This document shows, one piece after another, positions 56,187 to 64,000 of a stretch of 64,000 bases of DNA. Numbering within the stretch: the first letter of the stretch is position 1; each line of letters begins with the position of its first letter. This stretch comes from Methylomonas sp. AM2-LC (GTDB lineage: Bacteria > Pseudomonadota > Gammaproteobacteria > Methylococcales > Methylomonadaceae). The stretch is from assembly GCF_039904985.1 (NCBI RefSeq), contig NZ_CP157005.1, positions 4,049,501 to 4,113,500 on the forward strand, read 5' to 3'. A program made the position numbers and the translations under genes. The notes under the pieces were generated by a model. That model was given only the letters and a program-made list of their open reading frames with translations. It made no database searches and was not told the DNA's origin.

Positions 56187-57893
56187 ATGAAACTTCACAT
56201 TGAACGCCGTTATGTAGAACATCTAATCGACACTTTTCCACATTTACAAAGTTTGCGAGAACAACTACGACTGGGCAATAAAGCAGAAGTTTTTTACCAG
56301 CAGTTACAGACCGAGGAATGGGAATTTTTACAACAACTTTATCACTCGGCGGGTGCCAACATGCAAAACCAGGCTGCTTTGCTGTCTAGTTTGCAATCCG
56401 CGCATCTTGCGACACAAGAACGTTTTCAACCAGAAAACTTAGAACAGTTATTACCCGCCATAACGCATTATTTAATTGAAGATGCCATACGTGGCTGGAT
56501 ATTTCATGCGGATGCCAAAGGTCGTACCAGTGCTTTTTTGATAACCCGTATTGATTACACCCCGCCAGGCGAAGAAGAAGCGGGACGCATTATTATAGAA
56601 TTGAAAGCAAATACCAAAGCTAAAATTGTTAGTGAATCATTGATGATTCGTGCTAAAGACATTTCCGGTTTAACCATTGCAGAAATATTCGCTGCCAAAG
56701 GTTTTCTAAAAGAAACAGCAGAACTGATAGCTCATTATGACATCACTGCCAGTCATTATTTCGACTGGCGTAGCCGCTATGGTGAACAGTTTTCTGGCTG
56801 GGGTACTGCCATTTTTGCCGAAGACCCAACCGCCAGCCATCGTAGTAATGATTGGACACGTAAAAATAGCGTAGTACTGTCATCGGCAGGCGGAGCCTGT
56901 CGCCTGGTTAATGATGAAAACATCATTAGTGACCGCGCTTTAAGTTTAGAAGCTACTGGAGATATTCTAGGTAAATATCTGCGCAAAGCAGGTAAAAGTT
57001 TACGTTATGATAGTAAAACCGAACATGCTATGGAGGCAAATAAAGCCGAAATTCCTAAAGGTGCATTCACCGAACTGCCGGTACATGGTTATATATTAAT
57101 GTTTCATCTGGAACTCCATCATCATGTATGGGCGCATGTTGATGATATAGAGCCATATCAATATAAACCCACTCTAAAACAAAAATTGATTCTACCACCA
57201 GAACAAACGGATTTGATAGATATCCTAACAGCAGAAATGGATATGCTAACGGATGACATTGTCGCCGGTAAATCGGGAGGCACCACCGTACTTTGCGCAG
57301 GACCTGCCGGTGTTGGAAAAACCCTGACCGCAGAAGTCTATTCTGAAATTATCAAACGCCCCTTATATCGAGTTCACTCCGGACAATTAGGACTTAATGT
57401 AGCCGAAATGGAAAAAGTGCTGAAAGATACCTTGATTCGCGCTCAACGCTGGGGAGCAGTCATGTTAATTGATGAAGCGGATGTCTATATCAAACGTCGT
57501 AATGATAATCTGGCGTCAAATGCCGTGGTGGGAGTATTTCTAAGGGTATTGGAATATTTCAACGGCTTATTGTTTCTAACCACTAATCGTGTCGATGATA
57601 TTGACGAAGCCATTATTTCCCGCTGTATTGCACTGATAAAATATCATGCGCCTCATCAGGCTGATAGGCGTAAAATCTGGCAGGTAATGACCGAACAATT
57701 TGCTCTGCCCGTAGATACTGTTTTACTGGATCAATTAGCCACTGTTTTCCCTACCGCCACAGGCCGGGACATTAAAGGCTTAACCAAACTGGTTGCAAAA
57801 TTTTGCCTGCAAAAACAACTTGAGCCGAATATGGAGGTTTTTAAACGCTGTTCGGTATTTAGAGGTTTAGAAATTGTAGAAAGCACCGATTAG
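56187..57893 (+). CDS. AAA family ATPase with unassigned N-terminal half
   Basis: 568 residues from ATG 56187 (MKLHIERRYVEHLID); a TTG 15 bases earlier is possible. The C-terminal 250 residues are AAA+: Walker A GPAGVGKTLTAEVY (about 376-383), Walker B VMLIDEADVYI, sensor LLFLTTNRVDDID and the arginine finger in ISRCIALI. The N-terminal 340 residues have no motif that I know, but include acidic patches and the loop HYFDWRSRYGEQFSGWG. Many single-AAA proteins with such layout act as chaperone-like remodelers; the substrate is unknown. It stands alone between a kinase and a GGDEF gene facing the other way. Confidence 0.8.
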   Translation: MKLHIERRYVEHLIDTFPHLQSLREQLRLGNKAEVFYQQLQTEEWEFLQQLYHSAGANMQNQAALLSSLQSAHLATQERFQPENLEQLLPAITHYLIEDAIRGWIFHADAKGRTSAFLITRIDYTPPGEEEAGRIIIELKANTKAKIVSESLMIRAKDISGLTIAEIFAAKGFLKETAELIAHYDITASHYFDWRSRYGEQFSGWGTAIFAEDPTASHRSNDWTRKNSVVLSSAGGACRLVNDENIISDRALSLEATGDILGKYLRKAGKSLRYDSKTEHAMEANKAEIPKGAFTELPVHGYILMFHLELHHHVWAHVDDIEPYQYKPTLKQKLILPPEQTDLIDILTAEMDMLTDDIVAGKSGGTTVLCAGPAGVGKTLTAEVYSEIIKRPLYRVHSGQLGLNVAEMEKVLKDTLIRAQRWGAVMLIDEADVYIKRRNDNLASNAVVGVFLRVLEYFNGLLFLTTNRVDDIDEAIISRCIALIKYHAPHQADRRKIWQVMTEQFALPVDTVLLDQLATVFPTATGRDIKGLTKLVAKFCLQKQLEPNMEVFKRCSVFRGLEIVESTD

Positions 57894-57929
57894 ATACCAC
57901 TTGGCGGTTAACCCAAAATGATCTTAGCT

Positions 57930-60101
57930 CTATAAGTCAAAATTAACGGGCTGATTGGTATTAACATCCAAAAATGTAAGCACCTTATTACGACCACTCC
58001 GTTTAGCTTGATATAAAGCTTGATCTGCATAATGTAGCAGAGCAGATAATTCAGTTATCTGCTCGGTGAGCCACACAACACCTATAGAAGTTGTAAAACT
58101 TAGTATTTGCTTGTCATCAATACTAATATCGGCATTGGCGAACAGCCCTCTTAATCTTTCCGCGACTTCAATGGCTTCTTTCCCTTGCGTTTCAGGAAGC
58201 AATATAACAAATTCTTCGCCACCCAGCCGCCCCATTACATCCACATCGCGTAATGCAGACTGACAAACCTCGCTAACTTTTTGTAAAACCCTGTCACCAA
58301 TTTGATGCCCGTAATTATCATTAATTTTTTTAAAGTGATCCAAATCTAGCATTAGCAACGAAACAGTACCGCCATAGCGTTGAATTCGCAATAACTCAGC
58401 CTCTGCTAACTCCATAAAATAACCGCGATTTGACAAGCCAGTCAGAAAATCGACATGCGCCATATGCTCATATTTTTTTTGTAATTGCTGTCGCTCAGTA
58501 ATGTTATCGAAAATTATCATAAAAAAATCATTTCCCGTACTATAAATAGATAGAGAAAACCAGGCCGTTAAACTCTTTAAATAAATTTCAAATTTTTCTG
58601 GAAAAGTACTAATCACAACCCGTTCCAAAACTTCAAACAACTCAGGATTGGTTTGTCTAATTTCCGGTATTACTTCGGTAACGGTTTTACCGTTTACATT
58701 TTTTAATCCCGTTATCGGCTCAAATCCTGGATTAACTTCAAGAAAGATAAAATCGTTAATTTGCTTATCGCCATAAAGCATTTGGCAATAAGCAACCCCC
58801 CCCAACATGTTTTCAAATAGTGATCGATATCGGATTTCACTATTGCGCAAACTATTTTCTATGGCTATACGTTCTTCGATTTCTGTAGACAAAATGCTAT
58901 TGTAACTACGCAACTCAGTTTCTGCGTAAGCAAGACGCCGATTCATTTTCAATAAATAGGAAGTGATTGTGGCTATCAGCATAATAGTAGCCAAGGAAGC
59001 CACTAAGGCCACTAACACCCAACGAGGCAGGTGTTTAGGTGCCAAATCATAGACAAATCCTTCAAGGTTTTGCGTATGTTTTACCATTCCAGCCTGCACG
59101 AAAGAATCTGCCATACGTTGAAAACGCTCTGGATTTATATGACCAATCTCTATTAAATCCGGCAAAATCAGTTTGCGCATTTCTGCCGCTTCATTTTGCA
59201 GATGATTTCGGGATTTTTCTACAGCATAATGATTTATCAATAGATCGATAATCTCTTCTGGATGCGCCATCGCATAAGACCAACCTTTTAAAGTAGCCCT
59301 GCGTATGGCATCGACACGCTTTGGATGATTGAATAACTCTGCTTCGGAAGTAAATAGAATATCACTGTAAAAATCGATCCTATAATTATTAGGATCAATA
59401 ATATCGTAGGGAATGCCTCGCTCTTCTAGCACATAAGGCTCGTTAGTAATATAGGCGTTAAAGACATCGACTTTGCCGGAGATTAAATCCTCTATATTAT
59501 AACTGCTGGGCATAATGTTCAGTTGAGCCAGCGATATACCTTCGTTCAAAAACATGGTAAGAAAATCTGCATCTTGATCAGAATGCATCAGCATAATTTT
59601 TTTACCAATCAGTTTATGAACTTTATCAATTTTTGAATCCTTTCGAACTAATAATATGGAGGGTGAGTGTTGAAAAATCGCCGCCAGGGCAATCAACGGC
59701 TTGCCTTGCAGCCGCCTGAACAAGACTTCGCTATTACCCTCTGCATATTGAGCATGACCGGATAAAACTGCTTCTACCGGCTGATGTAAAGGATCTCCAG
59801 GGTGCAACCTGACATCCAAACCTTCTTCTGCATAGTATCCTTTTTCTAATGCAGCATAATAACCCGCAAACTGGAACTGATGATGCCAGCGCAATTGCAG
59901 ATCGACAATTTGCTTTTGCGGTAAAGGTACCGCATATGCCGTATTTATGAACCCTATAAAATGGTAGGCCAATAAAAACCAGCTAATCCTAAATACTTTC
60001 TGTAGAACTAAAAACGCACAACGACTAATAAATAAATGAATACTATCAACGAGTTTTTTCTGGGTTACACCCTTAAGCTTAGCCACTACTAATTGAAGCA
60101 A
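57930..60101 (-). CDS. NMT1/THI5-like sensor fused to PAS and GGDEF diguanylate cyclase
   Basis: 723 residues. After a signal/anchor segment, a periplasmic NMT1/THI5-type solute-binding domain (about 65-340: RWHHQFQFAGYYAALEKGYY, VLSGHAQYAEGNSEVL) precedes one membrane helix (about 358-380), a PAS domain and a GGDEF domain (about 555-715) with GRLGGEEFVILLPET. The I-site RDVD lies five residues upstream, so product inhibition is likely. It would synthesise cyclic-di-GMP in response to a small solute. TTG 60101 is the start used; a start 4-5 codons later is possible. Confidence 0.88.
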   Translation of the reverse strand: MLQLVVAKLKGVTQKKLVDSIHLFISRCAFLVLQKVFRISWFLLAYHFIGFINTAYAVPLPQKQIVDLQLRWHHQFQFAGYYAALEKGYYAEEGLDVRLHPGDPLHQPVEAVLSGHAQYAEGNSEVLFRRLQGKPLIALAAIFQHSPSILLVRKDSKIDKVHKLIGKKIMLMHSDQDADFLTMFLNEGISLAQLNIMPSSYNIEDLISGKVDVFNAYITNEPYVLEERGIPYDIIDPNNYRIDFYSDILFTSEAELFNHPKRVDAIRRATLKGWSYAMAHPEEIIDLLINHYAVEKSRNHLQNEAAEMRKLILPDLIEIGHINPERFQRMADSFVQAGMVKHTQNLEGFVYDLAPKHLPRWVLVALVASLATIMLIATITSYLLKMNRRLAYAETELRSYNSILSTEIEERIAIENSLRNSEIRYRSLFENMLGGVAYCQMLYGDKQINDFIFLEVNPGFEPITGLKNVNGKTVTEVIPEIRQTNPELFEVLERVVISTFPEKFEIYLKSLTAWFSLSIYSTGNDFFMIIFDNITERQQLQKKYEHMAHVDFLTGLSNRGYFMELAEAELLRIQRYGGTVSLLMLDLDHFKKINDNYGHQIGDRVLQKVSEVCQSALRDVDVMGRLGGEEFVILLPETQGKEAIEVAERLRGLFANADISIDDKQILSFTTSIGVVWLTEQITELSALLHYADQALYQAKRSGRNKVLTFLDVNTNQPVNFDL

Positions 60102-60310
60102 TGCCCTTCTCCAGTATAAACTATGATTATTTTTAAAAACCTGATACTGATTGAAAATATCAACCTAGTATTAACGCAGATAAATCACCGCAATTCTGTG
60201 AAGAATTAAACATAAAATTGTGAAAATTCTCACACACTTTGACAATAACCGCATTTTTATCGAGATTACGTTACACTGCCAAATAGCCCATACTTCATTG
60301 TTAAAATCTA

Positions 60311-61564
60311 ATGTTAGACGCCATCCCACCACTGCTATTGCAATTTATAATGACCATAGTGTTATCATTTATTGTGGGTCTTGAGTTTCACCATTACCTT
60401 CGTATCAACACCTATCCGAATCGATTTGGCAGTACCCGCACCCTGGTTTTGATTGGTATATTAGGTTTCATTTTATATCAAATCGACAGTTCAAGCCGTC
60501 TCTTGATCACTGGAATGGGGGTGTTAAGCCTATTTTTAGGCATTTACTACTGGCGAGAAACAGCAGAAAAGCGCTTTTCTTTATTCGAAATTTTTGTTGC
60601 ATTGCTAGTCTTCCTGATTGGACCTATTAGTCTTTATTTTCCCAACTGGTTTTTAGTACTGTTTGTGGTTTTGCTGATATTAATCCTCAACGAAAGGCCG
60701 TTGATTCATCAATTTTCCGAAAACCTGACCAATACAGAAATAGTAACACTGGCAAAGTTTTTGTTGATTTGTGGGGTAATACTGCCTTTGTTACCCGACA
60801 CACAAATTCTACCTGATCTGCCTATCACTTTTTATAAAGCCTGGATTTCTGTCATAGTGGTGTCTGGGTTTTCGTACTTAAGCTATTTGGCACAAACTTA
60901 TTTTTTCAAAAGCCGAGGTTTGCTGCTCAGCGGTTTGTTAGGTGGACTTTATTCCAGCACGGCAATATCGGTGGTCATTGGTCGACGTGCGCAAAAAATG
61001 CCTACTGATAGAAGTATGGTTTCCGCCGCTTTAATCATGGCGACAGCTATGATGTATTTAAGATTGCTATTAATAATGTTCTTTCTGGATATTAGAACGG
61101 GCAAGGACTTATTACTCCCCTTTACAACACTCATTATTCTGTCGTGTATTGCCACCTTAGGATTACTGCATTATCGAAAACCGACGACACCTCCACAGGA
61201 AGTAAATACTAATCAACACCCCTTAGAACTTGCTACAGCAATCATATTTGCATTTATGTTCGTGTTTTTTGCCTTTATCACCCAGTATGTGATTAGTCAT
61301 TTTGGTCAGCAAGGTTTGCACTTTTTATCTATTGTGGCGGGCTTTACCGATATTGATCCCTTTATTTTATCGTTGCTTTCTGGAAAATATGCCGCATCGG
61401 AAACAGAGGTAGTTTCTGCCGTGTTAATTGCCACTGGCAGCAACAATCTGTTAAAAGCAGTTTATATTGCGGTACTGGCACGAAACCAGTCCATTCGCTA
61501 TGCTTGCGCTTGGTTAATCACATTGTTTATGATTACCACATGTTATGCCTTTTATTTTGTTTGA
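60311..61564 (+). CDS. MgtC/DUF4010 family membrane protein
   Basis: 417 residues with about eleven membrane helices. The N-terminal FIVGLEFHHYLR...RTLVLIGILGF unit is MgtC/SapB-like, and the C-terminal part (GLLSGLLGGLYSSTAISVVI, FTDIDPFILSL, GSNNLLKAVYIAVLAR) matches DUF4010. Members are inner membrane proteins of unproven function, sometimes tied to Mg2+ stress. It faces away from the GGDEF gene. Confidence 0.85.
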   Translation: MLDAIPPLLLQFIMTIVLSFIVGLEFHHYLRINTYPNRFGSTRTLVLIGILGFILYQIDSSSRLLITGMGVLSLFLGIYYWRETAEKRFSLFEIFVALLVFLIGPISLYFPNWFLVLFVVLLILILNERPLIHQFSENLTNTEIVTLAKFLLICGVILPLLPDTQILPDLPITFYKAWISVIVVSGFSYLSYLAQTYFFKSRGLLLSGLLGGLYSSTAISVVIGRRAQKMPTDRSMVSAALIMATAMMYLRLLLIMFFLDIRTGKDLLLPFTTLIILSCIATLGLLHYRKPTTPPQEVNTNQHPLELATAIIFAFMFVFFAFITQYVISHFGQQGLHFLSIVAGFTDIDPFILSLLSGKYAASETEVVSAVLIATGSNNLLKAVYIAVLARNQSIRYACAWLITLFMITTCYAFYFV

Positions 61565-61610
61565 GCTTTACCTATGCAACTCTTTGCTAATTTTCTGATT
61601 TGAGACGCTG

Positions 61611-61955
61611 TTGAAAAAACCAAAATTAAAAGCAGTCGTTAAAAACACTCAACAAAGCGATTTCTGTCGCTGGGACGGTGATACTCTAGTGTTAAATGTG
61701 CTTGGCACTCCCGGCGCCAAGCAGGATACCATCGGTAAAGTTAAAGGTTCACAACTCAAAATTAGCGTTACGGCCCCACCAGAAGATGGCAGGGCTACTG
61801 ATCATATGATTAAATTTCTGGCACGTGAATTTGGAATTAGCAGTAAAGATTTTGAAGTTGTTTTTGGTCGGTTTAATATCAATAAGCAATTACGCATTAA
61901 AGCCCCTAAAAAATTACCCGCGATTATTCGAGAACATTTAACGAATCAACAGTAG
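61611..61955 (+). CDS. DUF167 / YggU family protein
   Basis: 114 residues from TTG 61611. PGAKQDTIGKVKGSQLKISVTAPPEDGRATDHMIKFLA is the family signature. Family members are small alpha-beta proteins of unknown function, in many species encoded by yggU. Here the gene follows the MgtC/DUF4010 gene by 46 bp instead of yggT. The N-terminal KAVVKNTQQSDFCRWDGDTLV matches family starts. Confidence 0.85.
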   Translation: MKKPKLKAVVKNTQQSDFCRWDGDTLVLNVLGTPGAKQDTIGKVKGSQLKISVTAPPEDGRATDHMIKFLAREFGISSKDFEVVFGRFNINKQLRIKAPKKLPAIIREHLTNQQ

Positions 61956-62259
61956 AACAGGCGTACTCCAATTAGTTTCAGGCTATTCATTCACCTATTT
62001 TAAATCAATGCAAATACTCAGCAAACTGCGTGAATTAGGGAGGTTTTTCTTGTAGAAAATAACACTCTATAACGAAGTAATGCTCGGTTTATGTATGTTT
62101 CCGAACAGACCTAGCGTGATAAAGATTCAATAATCAGAACTAACTACTGACCCAGTTTTTCAAAACCTCTAAATGCAAACAATCCGGACATCAAAACCGG
62201 ATAGTTGAACTACTGTGTGAGTAGTTACAGCACTTTAAAATTAACCTGGAGAGCCGGCT
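61956..62259. other. 304-bp gap with two tandem hairpins
   Basis: No gene. Two stems stand back to back just ahead of the Anbu gene: ATCCGG (62182-62187) with CCGGAT (62197-62202), and AACTACT (62208-62214) with AGTAGTT (62220-62226). They end 33 bases before the TTG start. They may form an untranslated leader structure or operator, but no T run follows. The 16-base ACCCAGTTTTTCAAAA (62150-62165) is shared with 53007-53022. Confidence 0.45.
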
Positions 62260-62985
62260 TTGACTTACTGTATAGGCATCATGCTCGACACTGGACTAGT
62301 GTTTGCCTCTGACTCGCGAACTCATGCTGGGGTGGATAATATTGCCAAATTCTGCAAAATGACCGTATTTGAGCAAGAGGGGGATCGGGTAATCGTGCTA
62401 TTGAGCTCCGGAAATTTGGCTGGCACACAGACTGTGATTAGTCTGCTGAAACAACGCAACGCTAAACTTGGCACACCCAATCTATGGAGTGCAGAGTCTA
62501 TGTTCGACATCGCCATACTGGTGTCGGACGCCATGCGAGATGTTGATAGGCGCGATGGCAAGCACTTGGCGGCTAGCGATTTACACTTTAATGCTTCATT
62601 CATCTTGGGCGGCCAAATTACAGGTGAACCACCCCGCCTGTTTCGCATCTATGCACAAGGCAATTTTATTGAAGCTGGTTTGGAGACCCCTTATCTTCAA
62701 ACTGGGGAAACAAAATACGGTAAACCTATCCTAGATAGGGTAATAACCCGTTCAACTTCGTTAAACAATGCCGCAAAATGTGTACTGGTCTCGTTCGACT
62801 CAACCATGTCCAGCAATTTGTCTGTCGGCATGCCCATAGACTTAATCTGTTATCAGCGGGACAGTCTTAGAATACAGATGCGTCGACGCTTTGACGAAGA
62901 AGATGCTTATTTTAGTACACTGGGTAAACAATGGACTGACGGCACACGACAGGTTTTTAGCCAACTGCCGAATCTGGACTGGTGA
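62260..62985 (+). CDS. anbu: Anbu, ancestral beta-subunit proteasome homologue
   Basis: 241 residues of the Ntn-hydrolase/20S-proteasome beta fold, self-compartmentalising in characterised relatives. The start MTYCIGIMLDTGLVFASDSR gives Thr2, the N-terminal nucleophile once Met is removed, and DSRTHAGVDNIAKFCKM is the family signature. The start is TTG 62260, fixed by this nucleophile and the GGAGAG site; a longer product would not be active. It overlaps the next gene, an amidohydrolase, by 4 bases (GTGA). In other bacteria Anbu genes lie with transglutaminase, circularly permuted ATP-grasp and alpha-E genes; a transglutaminase-like gene is indeed two genes downstream. The natural substrate is unknown. 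Confidence 0.9.
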   Translation: MTYCIGIMLDTGLVFASDSRTHAGVDNIAKFCKMTVFEQEGDRVIVLLSSGNLAGTQTVISLLKQRNAKLGTPNLWSAESMFDIAILVSDAMRDVDRRDGKHLAASDLHFNASFILGGQITGEPPRLFRIYAQGNFIEAGLETPYLQTGETKYGKPILDRVITRSTSLNNAAKCVLVSFDSTMSSNLSVGMPIDLICYQRDSLRIQMRRRFDEEDAYFSTLGKQWTDGTRQVFSQLPNLDW

Positions 62986-63758
62986 GATCGCCATACATAC
63001 CAAGGGGAAATTTAGCAAAGGCCATGAGCATAGGCGAAACAAATCTGCAAGGACTGGTGATTACCTGTGAGCATGGCGGTAACAATATTCCCACTCCGTA
63101 CCAAGAATTATTTCAAGACCAAGAGCTTTTGGATTCTCATCGCGGCTTTGATGCCGGCGCGCTGAGTATGGCTAGGGCTCTGGCAATAGCATTTTCCGCA
63201 CCCCTGGTTTCCTCTACTATCAGCAGACTGCTAGTTGATCTGAATCGCTCTATTGGTAACCCAAGCCTGCATGCCAAAGCCATCCATAAACTACCCACTG
63301 ATAAACGTAAGCAAATACTACGAGAATATTACCAACCCTATCGTACCGATGCAGAACAGGCCATCCGCCAGGTCATTGCGAAACATGGACAAGTCATTCA
63401 CCTTTCATCACATAGTTTTACCCCAGTTTTGAACGGTAAAGAACGCCGTGCGGATATCGGTCTGCTCTATGATCCAATGCGCGTTGGTGAGACAACGCTA
63501 TGCAAGCACTGGCAGGCAGATTTAAAAGCACACAACCCTGAGCTTATCATTCGGCGTAATTACCCTTATGCTGGCAAAGGCGACGGCTTAACCACCTGGT
63601 TGCGCAGTCAATTACCATCCGCCATTTATATGGGTATAGAGTTGGAAATTAACCAGAAATATATCATCAATGCAGGTCAGCATTGGACAACCCTGCGCAA
63701 AGTAATTATTGCATCATTAGCCAGAGTGCTGGTTAACGAACATGCACTAAATATTTGA
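62982..63758 (+). CDS. N-formylglutamate amidohydrolase family protein
   Basis: 258 residues from GTG 62982, overlapping the Anbu stop; ATG 63024 (MSIGETNLQGL) is a strong alternative with AAAGG just ahead. Family motifs: CEHGGNNIP (metal His), SHRGFDAGAL, LLVDLNRSIGN, SSHSFTP and RADIGLLYDP. It is a zinc-type hydrolase acting on formyl or acyl amides. Since there is no hut cluster here and it is coupled to Anbu, a role in processing amide-linked peptides is more likely than histidine degradation. This reassignment is inference. Confidence 0.88.
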   Translation: MRSPYIPRGNLAKAMSIGETNLQGLVITCEHGGNNIPTPYQELFQDQELLDSHRGFDAGALSMARALAIAFSAPLVSSTISRLLVDLNRSIGNPSLHAKAIHKLPTDKRKQILREYYQPYRTDAEQAIRQVIAKHGQVIHLSSHSFTPVLNGKERRADIGLLYDPMRVGETTLCKHWQADLKAHNPELIIRRNYPYAGKGDGLTTWLRSQLPSAIYMGIELEINQKYIINAGQHWTTLRKVIIASLARVLVNEHALNI

Positions 63759-63835
63759 AGTACAGATAAGTCTATCCGCAATTAATCGCCCAAGCCAGCC
63801 GCAAGGCAAAGCCGGCAAACAACAGGAATTTTAAA

Positions 63836-64000
63836 ATGAAGATTCGCCTAGGTTATGAACTGATTTACAATTGTCCACAGCCAACTCCAATGTTGTTAAC
63901 ATTAAGTGTGCACTATACGCGCGTATCCGATCTAATTATTCTGGATCACATAATCTCCGATCCGCCGATTCCGCTCACAGCTTATCGCGACAACTATGGC
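63836..64000 (+). CDS. transglutaminase-like protein, 5' end only
   Basis: The window ends after 55 codons. MKIRLGYELIYNCPQPTPML, followed by LTLSVHYTRVSDL and SDPPIPLTAYRDNYG, is the standard start of the bacterial transglutaminase N-terminal domain that precedes the papain-like catalytic core (COG1305). The ATG has AGGA 9 bases ahead. It is the third gene of the Anbu operon; the catalytic Cys-His-Asp triad is beyond the edge. Confidence 0.85.
   Translation, partial: MKIRLGYELIYNCPQPTPMLLTLSVHYTRVSDLIILDHIISDPPIPLTAYRDNYG

Noticed and set aside
62982..63758. Assignment as histidine-degradation hutG
   Set aside because: No other hut gene nearby and the gene is coupled to Anbu; family name kept without the symbol.

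Overview
The window looks like a chromosomal segment of a gammaproteobacterium with moderately low GC. The EF-P/EpmAB set, the yceD-rpmF-plsX-fabHDG block, PEP-CTERM proteins and a glycerate-type C3 side branch (GarR/Hyi) would fit a Methylococcales-type methylotroph. That placement is inferred: no methane or methanol oxidation gene lies in the window. There are no rRNA genes, recognisable tRNAs, CRISPR arrays or intact transposase genes. Most of the segment is compact housekeeping DNA; the accessory parts lie mainly between 27 and 64 kb.

Left third (1-24 kb). The 5' end of leuA is on the minus strand, preceded by a good promoter and a possible leucine-rich leader peptide. A calcineurin-type phosphoesterase follows, then the full EF-P beta-lysylation set (epmA-efp divergent from epmB), a LysR regulator and two tandem exported PEP-CTERM paralogues. 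Next come an ABC exporter, the phospholipid/fatty-acid block (yceD-rpmF-plsX-fabH-fabD-fabG, closed by a clear terminator and without acpP), a divergent Maf-type pyrophosphatase, an HDOD protein, a lytic transglycosylase, purT with a membrane-spanning MutS-like ATPase, dusA-folE-hemH and folP. Three short palindromic or inverted-repeat elements sit in the gaps.

Middle (24-44 kb). An orphan KdpD/KdpE pair is followed by ppx with an overlapping unknown membrane protein and by a YadG/YadH-type ABC exporter. A SsuABC-like importer follows, with a small secreted protein upstream and a periplasmic thioredoxin-like protein downstream. parC, a diverged MazG-like protein, a GarR-Hyi-VOC cluster, a membrane/coiled-coil pair of unknown function and a frameshifted DUF1993 pseudogene complete this part.

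Right third (44-64 kb). This part is rich in signalling: a FecR / OmpA-lipoprotein / CHASE2-HD-GYP module, an acyltransferase, a Rep helicase, a TIGR03790-type exported protein, a receiver-only regulator, a PAS histidine kinase whose receiver has Glu in place of the phospho-Asp, a AAA ATPase with an unassigned N-terminal half, and an NMT1-PAS-GGDEF fusion. After an MgtC/DUF4010 membrane protein and a DUF167 protein, the window ends in an Anbu (ancestral beta-subunit proteasome homologue) operon: Anbu, an N-formylglutamate amidohydrolase-like enzyme and the start of a transglutaminase-like protein. This is the least understood system in the window.
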